Origin: Methanogenium sp. S4BF
GTDB lineage: Archaea; Halobacteriota; Methanomicrobia; Methanomicrobiales; Methanomicrobiaceae
NCBI RefSeq assembly: GCF_029633965.1
Contig: NZ_CP091277.1
Coordinates: forward strand, 682,001 to 746,000
Direction: 5' to 3'
Length of the DNA: 64,000 nucleotides
A program made the position numbers and the translations under genes. The notes under the pieces were generated by a model. The model was not told the DNA's origin. It saw only the letters and a list, made by a program, of their open reading frames with translations, and made no database searches. Shown piece by piece: positions 26,312-35,499 of the stretch (positions are counted from its first letter, which is position 1; every line of letters begins with the position of its first letter).

Positions 26312-27109
26312 CTATGGTGACGGAGGTTTCACAGCCTCTGTTACAAACCTGACACCCTTTGTTGTCAGTTTCACCTCACGGCGTGTCTGCACAACCTCAA
26401 CCAGTCCCAGCTCCAGCATTCTGCTGTACACCATATCTATTTCCTTTTGAGATTTTTCCAGCATCCCCTCAATTGAATGCGTATCCATCCCACTATACAC
26501 AAGCATTGCAACCTGTCCTGAAAGCGGGTCCAGTTCTCCATCCATTGAACTTTCTTTGGTAGCATCCGTCAGGTAGTTATAGAGCACCTGAAGAGTCGTG
26601 GGGGGGCAGAGGACAAAACTTGTTGAGACCTCACCTGTTTCCACATGATCAATCTTTACAACTTCTTTATCGCTTCCCTGTACTTCCCGTTTGGTCTGCT
26701 CAATTGCTGAGACATCAGATATCGGGATACAGATCTGATTATTCTGACTGACAAACCAGATCCCTGTTTTCAGGATAATAATTGCCCCTTTTTCCCATTC
26801 AGCGGATTTTACCATCACACCGCCTCTGATGGCCGGAGACATAAAATAGGCCATCAGACGATACCCCGAACATCCCATCAGGATCACTCGTTTGAGTACG
26901 ACAAGTGCTTTTGGTACGGTTGCAATGCGGTATTTTTTATCTGCAACAGAAATGGTAAGAACATTTTTTCTCTGCTGGACGTCGTCAATGGTTTTTATCA
27001 GAACCTGTTCATTTATTGGTTCAGGCAGATGGATGACCGTTTCATCTATTCCAATTTTGGCCGATATCCATTTACCCTCTGCTTCAAATTTAACGGGAAT
27101 TATTGTCAT
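26312..27109 (-). CDS. cheF: Archaeal taxis protein CheF
   Basis: CheF is the archaea-specific adaptor that links CheY to the archaellum motor switch (established in haloarchaea and Methanococcus). The 265 residues match the family length. Conserved parts are the N-terminal beta-rich region (IPVKFEAEGKWISAKIGIDE), a central block (KEVVKIDHVETGEVSTSFVL) and a C-terminal winged-helix-like region (KEIDMVYSRMLELGLVEVVQ, then REVKLTTKGVRFV). The start overlaps the stop of the upstream unknown gene by one base (TAATG). Confidence 0.9.
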   Translation of the reverse strand: MTIIPVKFEAEGKWISAKIGIDETVIHLPEPINEQVLIKTIDDVQQRKNVLTISVADKKYRIATVPKALVVLKRVILMGCSGYRLMAYFMSPAIRGGVMVKSAEWEKGAIIILKTGIWFVSQNNQICIPISDVSAIEQTKREVQGSDKEVVKIDHVETGEVSTSFVLCPPTTLQVLYNYLTDATKESSMDGELDPLSGQVAMLVYSGMDTHSIEGMLEKSQKEIDMVYSRMLELGLVEVVQTRREVKLTTKGVRFVTEAVKPPSP

Positions 27110-28596
27110 TATTCACTCCTGTCATTCAGATCGTTTATCGGTCTGGATTTTCCACCCATCGCATGAAGAACGATTTCGAGTTCTTCTGCCAGATCAACTG
27201 CTGTGACATTTACATCCTTCATATCACGCACAAGGCTTGCCTGTGGTGCTTTTTTTGTTAATTTGATGTCTGATTTCAGAACACTCAGGATATCATCATA
27301 CTCATTTTTTCCGGAAAATGATATTGGAGCATCAATTTGAGGAGTATTGAGACCGGAATCTTCAAGCAGAAAATTATTATCCTCTGAATCCTTATCGCTT
27401 CCACTTTTAGCCTCGCCTGAATCCTTAGATGGGAGATAGTCATCGGGGAATATATCAGTTTCATTAATTTCTTCTTCTTCAATGATAATTTCATCTGTTT
27501 CGAGAGAGAGATCATCAGTTTCAAGTTCATCAAGATTGATCGCATTAAAATCTGAAAATGGATCATCTTCCGGGTTTGATTTTTCAAAATCTTTAATGCT
27601 GCTGAGTTCATCCAGTGAATCATTCAGCGTGGCTGCAGGAATACGACTCTCACTGAACGAATCAGGGAGACTGATAAAGGATTCTTCATCAAGTCCGTCT
27701 TCAATGCCCTGTACAAAAAATTCCTCGGAATTAAATAAACCCTCTTCCGGACGTGTGGCCTGATCGTCTGCATCTTTAGGCTCGGTTTTAGAAGAGACAG
27801 GAGCACTGGCAGATTCTGGTGTTAGATCAGTATCATCATAATCATCATCAAATGCATTTTCAGCAAGCAGGATAGAATTGATTTCATCATCAAGGTTCAG
27901 TCCGGAATCCTGTTCTTTTTCGGCAGGAGACACCGTTGACTGTTCCCTGTCAAAATCAAATGACATCTCCTCACCTTCAATTTCAAGAGAGTCCAGACTC
28001 GCAAAATCCTCATCATTAAAGAAATCCATCTCATCAGAGGACATATTTGTATCATCCAATAATACTGGTGCAGGCGTATCTGTTCCTGTACCAGGAGAGG
28101 ATGCAAGTGGTTCATCTATCGTCGAATTCAGGAGCGAATTGATTTTTTCTGAGTGTCTATTATCCCTGGCTTTGCTTACGGTTGCATTAAAAGAGCCAAG
28201 AGCTGCACTCACACCAGCTGACAATCTGCTTTTTTCTGTTTTTTTGGGTTCATCAGCCGGAGCATTTTTTTGTTCTTTTTTACGGAATCGTGAAAATATC
28301 GGACCGGATTTGGTGATTTTTTTATCCTGTTTTGATTCCTTTTTTTTTGTTTCTTTCTTTGATTCCTGCTTTTTGGTTTCTTTTTTTGCTTTCACTTTTT
28401 TTATCGAAGGCATCTTCAGATTCTTTAACCGGTTAAAATCTTCCTTTTTAAGCAATCCGAGGGCCATTGCCATGATGAGACCAAACGCGAGTGCAGCAGT
28501 GATGGTAATATAAACGGATGTATTGAAGAAGATCAAAATTGTTCCAACGAAAACAATTCCAATCATCATTATTAAACGGCGTACAATTTCATTCAT
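27109..28596 (-). CDS. Membrane-anchored acidic disordered protein between arlJ and cheF
   Basis: I do not recognise this 495-residue protein. Residues ~7-49 form two membrane helices (IMMIGIVFVGTILIFF; ITITAALAFGLIMAMALGLL), with the rest predicted cytoplasmic. Residues ~50-115 are strongly basic with Lys-rich repeats (KKETKKQESKKETKKKESK). Residues ~150-420 are Asp/Glu/Ser-rich and low in complexity, probably disordered. The last ~65 residues turn ordered again (EYDDILSVLKSDIKLTKK; VDLAEELEIVLHAMGGK). The ATG overlaps the arlJ stop by 4 nt and its stop overlaps the cheF ATG, so it is made with both. A scaffold or tether between the motor and chemotaxis output is my inference. Confidence 0.85.
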   Translation of the reverse strand: MNEIVRRLIMMIGIVFVGTILIFFNTSVYITITAALAFGLIMAMALGLLKKEDFNRLKNLKMPSIKKVKAKKETKKQESKKETKKKESKQDKKITKSGPIFSRFRKKEQKNAPADEPKKTEKSRLSAGVSAALGSFNATVSKARDNRHSEKINSLLNSTIDEPLASSPGTGTDTPAPVLLDDTNMSSDEMDFFNDEDFASLDSLEIEGEEMSFDFDREQSTVSPAEKEQDSGLNLDDEINSILLAENAFDDDYDDTDLTPESASAPVSSKTEPKDADDQATRPEEGLFNSEEFFVQGIEDGLDEESFISLPDSFSESRIPAATLNDSLDELSSIKDFEKSNPEDDPFSDFNAINLDELETDDLSLETDEIIIEEEEINETDIFPDDYLPSKDSGEAKSGSDKDSEDNNFLLEDSGLNTPQIDAPISFSGKNEYDDILSVLKSDIKLTKKAPQASLVRDMKDVNVTAVDLAEELEIVLHAMGGKSRPINDLNDRSE

Positions 28597-30206
28597 GGTA
28601 AACCTCCCATAGCAGGAATCTGGAATAGCATATCTACGATAAATGGCGTCACAATAAATATTATTCCGGTGAGGGTGAACAATATACTTCCAAATGCATA
28701 ATACAGATAATTTGCGCCGCCTTTGACTATTTTTCCAGCCATCATATTACAGATAGTGATTATAAGAACGACAATAGCTACATACGTTCCCATTTTTTCT
28801 TCCGGAAAATTAACAAAGATATTCACCATGCCTGACATTGACCCTCCGACGGATGTTGTCGAATCGCTCATTGCTGCACTGGCTTCACTAAATGAAGCCA
28901 TCACCGCGGTAACGGCATGTGACATAGAGAGTAATATCTGATAGAGGAAGATAAAAATTGCAACCATTGCCACATGCATGGGAATGAGTAGTACAATAAA
29001 TCCTGTCGCAAGCATCTCCCTTTTTTCGCGCAACAGTGTCTGTTCAAGCATTGATGAACTGACTACCCGTGCAACCTCTGACGGTTTTCCCCCAAGTTTA
29101 ATGGAGTCCCGGAAAATATTCAGATACTTGGAGATGAGATTACTGCCGGATTCATCGATAAACCGCTCCCAGACCAGATTCTCGTCCAGACCAAGATTCA
29201 TCTTTGAATAGATTGACTGGATGAATTCAGAAAGGACTTTCATGGTTTTGATATCAATCTCGGCAAGGGCATAGGTTACGGTGAGGCCTTTGCCGCCCAT
29301 AATTGTACCAATACTCCGGATAAAAACGGAAAAGTCTGCATCCCGTCCAATGATGTTGGTATCATCAATAACCGCAAATATTCCCAGGGGTGCAAGGAGA
29401 ATCCCAATGATAAGGAAAATCAGGCCTGTGTTAAACCCTCCCACCATGAGAATAAGAGCGGCAATCAGAATTGTGGGCAGAATAAACCGTTCCATTCTGC
29501 GAATCATCTTCTGCTCATAACTCCCCTGACCGGGAATTTCATGGCATTTCTGATCACCGGGGATTGCACGGTACATGGTACCGATACCAAATATGCCAAT
29601 TCCGATGATCAGCAGATACGATGTATTCAGGGTAGTGTCTAAATCATCAGGTGCATAAATGGCAATCGACACCATAATAATGACACTGACAATGGTCGCT
29701 GAAAGCATCAGGGCGATGTATGCATCTCCCCATTTCTTGAGCATCTCGATACCCTGTTCGAAATAGTTCCGGTACACACTCCGTACGGTGGATAATTCAA
29801 GCAGAAGGAATTCATCATCCGGAACACCGGAGCTTATTGAGTTTCCATACCGGGACAACATGCTGGAGAGCATGGGGTTTTTTGTCCGGTCAGATACCAT
29901 CTCCAGCGCCTTTGCATAATTATAATTCCACCGCTTGACGAATGTTTCAACCTTCGCGATATACTTTGAAGTGGCATACTCCTTTCTCGTTGCGGTGAAT
30001 GCGAAGATTTCCGGGCGTGATATATCAGCAGTGATAATCGAGGCCATATAGGTGACCATGAAAAGGAGGTCTGACCCCATTCGCTTATTTTCTGCGATCT
30101 GGTTAAAATATGCTTTTATTTTTACTCCCGTATCTGCAAAGGGTAACTTGCCTCCTGATTTTTCGCGGACACTATTGGTAAACGATTCAAACATATCAGA
30201 TCTCAA
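28593..30206 (-). CDS. arlJ: Archaellum motor platform ArlJ (FlaJ)
   Basis: ArlJ is the polytopic membrane platform on which ArlI acts, homologous to type II/IV secretion F proteins. The 537 residues contain several hydrophobic segments (for example LMLSATIVSVIIMVSIAIY, PTILIAALILMVGGF and VAIVVLIITICNMMAG) and the two repeated cytoplasmic helical T2SF domains typical of the family (for instance SIRTIGTIMGGKGLTVTYAL). Its start overlaps arlI by 11 nt and its end overlaps the unknown acidic protein gene by 4 nt. Confidence 0.94.
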   Translation of the reverse strand: MRSDMFESFTNSVREKSGGKLPFADTGVKIKAYFNQIAENKRMGSDLLFMVTYMASIITADISRPEIFAFTATRKEYATSKYIAKVETFVKRWNYNYAKALEMVSDRTKNPMLSSMLSRYGNSISSGVPDDEFLLLELSTVRSVYRNYFEQGIEMLKKWGDAYIALMLSATIVSVIIMVSIAIYAPDDLDTTLNTSYLLIIGIGIFGIGTMYRAIPGDQKCHEIPGQGSYEQKMIRRMERFILPTILIAALILMVGGFNTGLIFLIIGILLAPLGIFAVIDDTNIIGRDADFSVFIRSIGTIMGGKGLTVTYALAEIDIKTMKVLSEFIQSIYSKMNLGLDENLVWERFIDESGSNLISKYLNIFRDSIKLGGKPSEVARVVSSSMLEQTLLREKREMLATGFIVLLIPMHVAMVAIFIFLYQILLSMSHAVTAVMASFSEASAAMSDSTTSVGGSMSGMVNIFVNFPEEKMGTYVAIVVLIITICNMMAGKIVKGGANYLYYAFGSILFTLTGIIFIVTPFIVDMLFQIPAMGGLP

Positions 30207-32058
30207 TTTTCAGCAGGCCCTGTTTCTTGATCTTCGTGATCATATGATACAGGTCCCAGAATCCTGTATATCCTGCTTTATGAAGCCGTTCTAATATCCG
30301 AGCCCTTTTTTCAACTTCCTGGTAGATTTCGGCTCTCCGGTCTTCGGGGAGTCCGAGAAGGGTGGCAATCTTATTTTCCAGAAGGAAACTGCTTCCGTTC
30401 CCCGGAAAATCAAACGTATCGGTAACCGGGTTCCAGACAAACATCGCCACAAATGAAAAACCACCTGTTTCAGGGTCATATCCTACCAGTTCATTGACAG
30501 AGAGCATTCTGCGCACCATGTCACCGTTTGGCCTGCGTACTGCACTCTGAATAATCACGATATTCAGGTTGTCGACATGGGCGATAGGGATATTAATGGG
30601 GTCACTGCAGAGACGCTGAATCAGTTTTTCAACAGAAGCGGCGTGGAATGTGCTCATGACCGGGTGGCCTGTCTGCATCGCACCAAATGCAACTGCACCC
30701 TCGGAACCTCGTATTTCACCCACAAGAATCTGGTTTGGCCTCTGTCGCAGCGCTGCACGCAGGAGATCAAACATGGTAACCGATCCGCCCTCTCCTTCAC
30801 CGCTCCCTTTTCCTTTGGATACCTCACGGGTCCAGTTTTTATGGGGAACAGTCAGTTCGGGAGTATCTTCAATGGTTACAATCTTATTTTCCGGCCCGAG
30901 GAAGGTGGTGATAGCATTGAGACTCGTTGTCTTTCCGGATGCTGTTTCGCCGCTGACAAAGAGCGACATCCCGTATTCCAGACAGATCCAGAGATAGGAA
31001 GCAACCATATAGTCTGTCGTCTTCCATTCAATCAGCTGAAGAATGCTTGCCGGTTCTTCACTGAATTTACGGATGGTAAAGTTAGACCCGTGTTTACTGA
31101 TTTCAGTACCATATACGATATTTATACGGGACCCATCCGGGAGGGTCGCATCAACGATTGGATCACGATAGGTAAGCGGCCGTTTGATGCGTTCTGCCAT
31201 ACGAATTACAAAATCATCAATTTCATTTGATTGTCTGAATTCGACGGCAGATTTAAGGCCTTTAAATATTTTATGCTCGATAAATATTGGCCCTACTCCA
31301 TCACAGGTGATATCTTCGATATATGAATCATTCAGGAACGGCTCCAGAATTCCCATACGGATTTTGTCCCGGATAAGCAGATATTCAATGGAATTAAATT
31401 CCATCCGGGTCAGGATCAGCTTTCCCTCCGGCGTTGTGGGCACTTCAGGCAGTTTCGCTTTTTTTGACTCATTTTTCTCCGTAAAATCAGTATTCAGAAA
31501 TGCGATGATCTTTTCTTTCAGTCCTTTTTCTGCGGTATCTCCGGCTGTGAGAGTCTTTACATCTTCATCAGGCCCGACAATATGAGTAATTTCCCGCAGC
31601 ACCCGGCGCAGCACTTCAATCCGCTGCTCATCGGTGATTGGGTCCTCTTCAAAACTGTCAATAAAGTCGACAAGTTTCTTCTCCACATGAGCCATCATTT
31701 CGGTGACACTGTGAAGGAATGACGGCTCAATGGGAATATAGAAATTTCTGACATCATTTTCATCCGGAAAGATGTGAATAAATGTCATATCACTTACCGG
31801 ATAGATGAGATTCGGGCTTTCCATCCCCTTGACATCACGTGTAAGTTCAGAGAAAAACAGCGGGATCCCAAAGGTATTCACGGGAAATATCTGGAGATAT
31901 TCAAGAAGATGGGGTGCCTGCTTTACATACTCCTTTGCGTTCGCCGGAAGCATCCGGAATAATGCACTGGCTTCAACCGATTTTGCATCATAGGATAATG
32001 ATTCATCAGCATCTTCAGGCGTGAACGGAAGATTGATTGAAGCGCTTAATGTTCCCAT
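30196..32058 (-). CDS. arlI: Archaellum assembly/rotation ATPase ArlI (FlaI)
   Basis: ArlI is a hexameric ATPase driving both assembly and rotation of the archaellum. The 620 residues have the variable N-terminal domain, then the secretion-ATPase core: Walker A GETASGKTTSLNA, Asp box IVTIEDTPEL, Walker B ILVGEIRGSEG and His box GHPVMSTFHA. The C-terminal region ends LLKIEI. It starts 4 nt downstream of arlH. A segment of about 55 residues near 150-200 (including a KNESKKAKLPEVPTTPEGK linker) may be an expanded hinge. Confidence 0.96.
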   Translation of the reverse strand: MGTLSASINLPFTPEDADESLSYDAKSVEASALFRMLPANAKEYVKQAPHLLEYLQIFPVNTFGIPLFFSELTRDVKGMESPNLIYPVSDMTFIHIFPDENDVRNFYIPIEPSFLHSVTEMMAHVEKKLVDFIDSFEEDPITDEQRIEVLRRVLREITHIVGPDEDVKTLTAGDTAEKGLKEKIIAFLNTDFTEKNESKKAKLPEVPTTPEGKLILTRMEFNSIEYLLIRDKIRMGILEPFLNDSYIEDITCDGVGPIFIEHKIFKGLKSAVEFRQSNEIDDFVIRMAERIKRPLTYRDPIVDATLPDGSRINIVYGTEISKHGSNFTIRKFSEEPASILQLIEWKTTDYMVASYLWICLEYGMSLFVSGETASGKTTSLNAITTFLGPENKIVTIEDTPELTVPHKNWTREVSKGKGSGEGEGGSVTMFDLLRAALRQRPNQILVGEIRGSEGAVAFGAMQTGHPVMSTFHAASVEKLIQRLCSDPINIPIAHVDNLNIVIIQSAVRRPNGDMVRRMLSVNELVGYDPETGGFSFVAMFVWNPVTDTFDFPGNGSSFLLENKIATLLGLPEDRRAEIYQEVEKRARILERLHKAGYTGFWDLYHMITKIKKQGLLKIEI

Positions 32059-32062
32059 TCTT

Positions 32063-32809
32063 CTACACCCGTGCCATTGAAATCGGAATAATCTTCATGC
32101 CAAAACCCGGGTGTACTTCAAATGAAACGATATTTCCGGTTGTTCTCCGTGCCCCGCGAATCTTAACCACCTCCATGACCATGACATATTTCTGGCCGAC
32201 AAGCGCCCGCTTCATCATCAGATGTGCATCACAGATAGAACGGATTCTTACGAGGGTATCCTCCTGGAAAGCATAGGTGTGAAGCGTGATGAGTATCGTT
32301 TTTCCGGTATCAACCATGGTTTTACAGTTGGTGAGAAATGCAAGGAGATCCGACTGATCGGTGGATTCGGTTAATAGTGTCAGAGAATCGATGATGATGA
32401 CATCTGCCTTTGATTCACGCATATGTCTGATGATTCGCCGTAACATTCCCTGCATCTCTTCCGGACCCCATTCAAACCCGATGGTATGCATGGGAAAAAT
32501 ACGAAGATGACCCCATGCAAAGAAATCAGAGATATCAAGGCTCATGGATTCCATCTGGCTCAGGAAGCTTTTTGCTGTATTCTCAGAAGTATAGAGATCA
32601 ACATTCATGCTCCCTTTCAGACCGCCCCAGATGATCTGTTGGGTGATGACACTCTTTCCGGTATCATTTTCTCCTTCGATAAGTGTCAGGGATTCCAGCG
32701 GAAGGCCATCCGCGAGTTTTTTATCAATATCAGGATACCCGGTTGAGAGAATTTTCTTATCATCCCCGCCCAACAAATCTCCTAGTCCATTCTTTCTGCT
32801 CATTGGCAT
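32063..32809 (-). CDS. arlH: Archaellum regulatory ATP-binding protein ArlH (FlaH)
   Basis: ArlH is a RecA/KaiC-like ATP-binding protein that docks on ArlI. The 248 residues contain a Walker A EGENDTGKSVITQQ near residue 40 and a Walker B-like DVIIIDSLTLL near residue 137 with no obvious catalytic Glu, as known for ArlH. ATG 32809 and a second ATG two codons later are both possible. Confidence 0.95.
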   Translation of the reverse strand: MPMSRKNGLGDLLGGDDKKILSTGYPDIDKKLADGLPLESLTLIEGENDTGKSVITQQIIWGGLKGSMNVDLYTSENTAKSFLSQMESMSLDISDFFAWGHLRIFPMHTIGFEWGPEEMQGMLRRIIRHMRESKADVIIIDSLTLLTESTDQSDLLAFLTNCKTMVDTGKTILITLHTYAFQEDTLVRIRSICDAHLMMKRALVGQKYVMVMEVVKIRGARRTTGNIVSFEVHPGFGMKIIPISMARV

Positions 32810-32820
32810 CCCCCTGTTGA

Positions 32821-33312
32821 TTATGTATTCACATATGCGGAGTCATATACACCGTTCGGAGTGGCGACCTTTATCCATGACGGAGTGATTCCAGCGGTAT
32901 ATGTCACGGTCATCGTCACTGCCTCCCCCGGATCGAGCTCATTTGGATGGACGACATCCGGTGTTATCTGCGACGCATACCAGGTATTATCTGTTCCCGG
33001 CGTATCGGTGTACGGGACCAGTATTGGTTGCGCTCCCGGATAGATCATATATATATCCATGTACTTAAACTGCGAGATCTTCTCATTCCCGCTATTATTG
33101 ACAATCATATCGAGGGTATGTGTTTCATTTGATACCGTGATATCAAAAATATCGATGGATGTGTGCATCCTCAGTTCCTGAAGACGGAAGCGTTCTGCCT
33201 GTGACATTGTCACAATATCTGATGTGGCGAGTATTCCTCCGACAACGACATATGCTGTGATAATCAGGAGCACCAGAGCAATAGCAGTTGCAATAAGGCT
33301 TGCGCTTCCCAT
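32821..33312 (-). CDS. arlF: Archaellum stator protein ArlF (FlaF)
   Basis: ArlF anchors the motor to the S-layer through an external beta-sandwich. The 163 residues start with one membrane helix (SLIATAIALVLLIITAYVVV), followed by an Arg/Gln-rich collar (QAERFRLQELRMHTSIDIF) and a beta-rich domain. The RMHTSIDIFDITVSNETHTL stretch resembles the (H/N)TAIxV region of haloarchaeal FlaF. ArlF and ArlG are related folds, and I assigned names by N-terminal pattern; the two could be swapped. Confidence 0.75.
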   Translation of the reverse strand: MGSASLIATAIALVLLIITAYVVVGGILATSDIVTMSQAERFRLQELRMHTSIDIFDITVSNETHTLDMIVNNSGNEKISQFKYMDIYMIYPGAQPILVPYTDTPGTDNTWYASQITPDVVHPNELDPGEAVTMTVTYTAGITPSWIKVATPNGVYDSAYVNT

Positions 33313-33321
33313 AATTCCACC

Positions 33322-33822
33322 TTATGATACAGTATACTGGGTTGAGACAGAAACACCGTTAGGCAGTACAAACTGGAAATATGCATACTCCCCCGATGAG
33401 AATGTGGAGGCGTCAACTGCCAGCGTGATTTCTACTGTTTCACCCGAATCCCAGTATTCATTTGCTGTTCCGACATCCCGTATGGTAAATGTCCACTGAC
33501 CGGACGAAGGGACCCCGGCAGTATTGATCATGTAATCAAAATCTCCCGGAATGCCAAAATAAACATCCGATGAAGAGATATCCGTGTCAGCAATCCTGAT
33601 TGAACCGATATTTTTAATCCAGATTTTAGAACTGCCGTCTGCTGCAGAGTATGCATTGACAATCTTCAGATCGGTCCGCAACCGTTCGTCCGAACTCTGT
33701 GACGATTCGGTGAATGTACTGGTTGCAGAATAAATAACCGGAAAAAAAGCATTCACCAGTATTGCCGCAGCTACAATGGCAGTGATAAGAAATATTGCGG
33801 TGGTGAATGTTTCACTTGACAT
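33322..33822 (-). CDS. arlG: Archaellum stator protein ArlG (FlaG)
   Basis: ArlG caps and supports ArlF in the periplasm-like space. The 166 residues have one N-terminal membrane helix (IFLITAIVAAAILVNAFFPV), a Ser-rich collar ending in RLRTDLKIVNAYS, and a beta-sandwich with the IWIKNIGSIRI strand. The RTDxxIV...KNxGS pattern resembles FlaG. The resulting order ArlG-ArlF-ArlH-ArlI-ArlJ matches the crenarchaeal layout. The assignment relative to ArlF is moderately sure. Confidence 0.75.
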   Translation of the reverse strand: MSSETFTTAIFLITAIVAAAILVNAFFPVIYSATSTFTESSQSSDERLRTDLKIVNAYSAADGSSKIWIKNIGSIRIADTDISSSDVYFGIPGDFDYMINTAGVPSSGQWTFTIRDVGTANEYWDSGETVEITLAVDASTFSSGEYAYFQFVLPNGVSVSTQYTVS

Positions 33823-33824
33823 TC

Positions 33825-34700
33825 TTAGATCCTGTCAAGCATGTCAATCCATTCATCTTTTGCCAGTTTTGTTTTGATTTTTCCGGATTGTTCTTCCGGT
33901 GACGACTGCCCGGCCCGCATATCCATGAGGACTTCGATCATATCGCGGTCCAGTGACGAATCACTGGGTGACAGAATTCTGTTGAGCACATACAGCTCGG
34001 AAACGAATTCATCCGAGCTTATTTCATGGGATTCACCCAGACTCTCAGGCATGAGACGGGCGATATCATTGACCTGCTGATAGGAATCATCCGAGATATA
34101 CCCCATTGTCCGGTATGATTCAATCATGATTTCAAGTCTGTCATGCCCGTATTTTTTGACCATTTTATTGGTCCATTCAAACAGGCGGTGAAGTTTCTGG
34201 AGACGTACCTTCTCAGGAGGTGCATCCTTATCTACGGGAGCGAGCTCCTCCATCTTTCGCTGCAGGGAAAGAAGCAGGGATTCATCCTTCGATAACTGGG
34301 AAAACCCGTGAGACGGCATGCCTTCTGGAACCAGAATGCCGGATTGCTGCATCGCTCCGGTATTCCACGGTTCAGGGTTACCCTGCAACGCTGGTTCTGC
34401 CGACGACGACGGCTGCATCGCAGGCTGCACTGCAGTCTGCTCAGGTTTCAGTACAGGTTCTTCCAGATCCTCGGTCAGTTTCTCCGGCACAGAACTGCGT
34501 TTTGGCACTTCAGTCTGCATAGAAGCGACAATGAACGGGTTTTCCATTTCATTCATTCGTTCCCGGATATCGATGAGGAGTCGCTTTATAGATTTTTTGA
34601 GAAGATCAACCTCGTCCTGAAGGTTCTGCAGCTTAACCTCCGGATCGTCAGCAGAGGCCGAACTGATAATGTGGTCCACCTGCGATTGATTTATAGCCAT
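33825..34700 (-). CDS. ArlC/D/E-type archaellum cytosolic ring protein
   Basis: ArlC/D/E proteins form the switch complex below the motor and receive CheF (family knowledge). This 291-residue protein has an N-terminal coiled coil (LQNLQDEVDLLKKSIKRLLI; residues ~23-50), a long Pro/Gln/Ser-rich linker (~65-125) and a conserved FlaD/E-type domain near residues 165-220 (LHRLFEWTNKMVKKYGHDRL, then MGYISDDSYQQVNDIARLM). A C-terminal helical part of ~60 residues ends WIDMLDRI. Only one such gene is present where many euryarchaea have two or three, so it may combine their roles. Its promoter lies just upstream and implies a nearly leaderless mRNA. Confidence 0.85.
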   Translation of the reverse strand: MAINQSQVDHIISSASADDPEVKLQNLQDEVDLLKKSIKRLLIDIRERMNEMENPFIVASMQTEVPKRSSVPEKLTEDLEEPVLKPEQTAVQPAMQPSSSAEPALQGNPEPWNTGAMQQSGILVPEGMPSHGFSQLSKDESLLLSLQRKMEELAPVDKDAPPEKVRLQKLHRLFEWTNKMVKKYGHDRLEIMIESYRTMGYISDDSYQQVNDIARLMPESLGESHEISSDEFVSELYVLNRILSPSDSSLDRDMIEVLMDMRAGQSSPEEQSGKIKTKLAKDEWIDMLDRI

Positions 34701-34740
34701 AACTATACTTAATTTAAATAGGATAGTATAAATACTTTTA
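34701..34740 (-). promoter_or_regulatory. Promoter of the archaellum motor operon
   Basis: On the minus strand AAGTATTTATACTATCC (about 34721-34737) gives a TATA box about 27 nt before the ATG at 34700. It is separate from the archaellin promoters, so filament and motor genes can be tuned independently. Confidence 0.5.
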
Positions 34741-34865
34741 TAATATTCCCAATTCCGGATAAATCCTATTTTCCTTTTTTGGGGAATCTAACTACTAAAT
34801 ATCCCTTTGTTCCGGTTTTATGGAAATTCTGGACAATTAAATATAATACTATTCGATACAGCCTG

Positions 34866-34882
34866 TCAAAAAAAGAAAATTA
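34866..34882 (-). terminator. T-rich terminator after archaellin 1
   Basis: Directly after the archaellin 1 stop the minus strand reads TTTTCTTTTTTT (34868-34879), an oligo-T tract of the kind that terminates archaeal transcription. It separates abundant archaellin mRNA from the motor operon. Confidence 0.5.
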
Positions 34883-35458
34883 TTAATAGAGTAAGTTGAC
34901 TTTGTCAATCTTTGCCGGAGTGGTTCTTTTCAGTCCGAATGCAGCACCCGTTGATGGTCTGATCTCCAGGTTGAATTTGGTGTTTGTTCCGAGTGCTGTC
35001 GTCGATACTGCGATGATGGTGAATTTGTCCTCACCCTCCAGAAGAACATCCGTATCTGATGCACCATTGGTGATATTCCATTCTTTCGTACCGGCCACCG
35101 TTGCATTGAGGGGATCTGTCCCATCAAGGATTTCTACCGCCGATTCTGTGGCATACACCATCTGCACCGTGCTGAAATCAACGGGCGACCCTCCTGCGGC
35201 AAGGCCAAGGGTGAACCGAATTGCTTCGATGTCATTGTCATCATCCGCATCAAGACCGTACACATCCCCGATGATTTCCATACTGGATGACGCCATGTCA
35301 ACACTCGTATAGACAACTTCCTGAGATTTCTGTGTGGTGAAGAAACCAGCGCCCAGCACAACATATGAGAATACTGCGGCAACGACGACAAAAGCGATAA
35401 GCACAATTGCTGCCTCAAGGCCGGTGAATCCCTCATCTTTATTCCTGTTTTGTTTCAT
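34883..35458 (-). CDS. arlB: Archaellin 1
   Basis: This is an archaellum filament subunit, 191 residues. The class III signal peptide is KQNRNKDEG with cleavage by the prearchaellin peptidase expected after Gly, leaving mature FTGLEAAIVLIAFVVVAAVF, the filament-core helix. The C-terminal part is a beta-rich domain ending KVNLLY. Two N-glycosylation sequons are present (NAT and NIT). It has its own TATA box (about 35530-35540) and a 5' leader of roughly 50 nt. The signal-peptide and core region is identical in protein to archaellin 2, although codons differ. Confidence 0.95.
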   Translation of the reverse strand: MKQNRNKDEGFTGLEAAIVLIAFVVVAAVFSYVVLGAGFFTTQKSQEVVYTSVDMASSSMEIIGDVYGLDADDDNDIEAIRFTLGLAAGGSPVDFSTVQMVYATESAVEILDGTDPLNATVAGTKEWNITNGASDTDVLLEGEDKFTIIAVSTTALGTNTKFNLEIRPSTGAAFGLKRTTPAKIDKVNLLY

Positions 35459-35499
35459 TTTATACCCCCGTGTGTTCGTTATCTCATAACCATGAGAGG

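Noticed and set aside
28310-28420. T/C-rich repetitive tract suggesting a simple repeat or terminator
   Set aside because: It encodes, on the minus strand, the Lys-rich segment of the acidic membrane protein; the repetition comes from Lys codons.
30577-31230. 217-codon plus-strand open frame
   Set aside because: Antisense to arlI; its composition mirrors the opposite gene.
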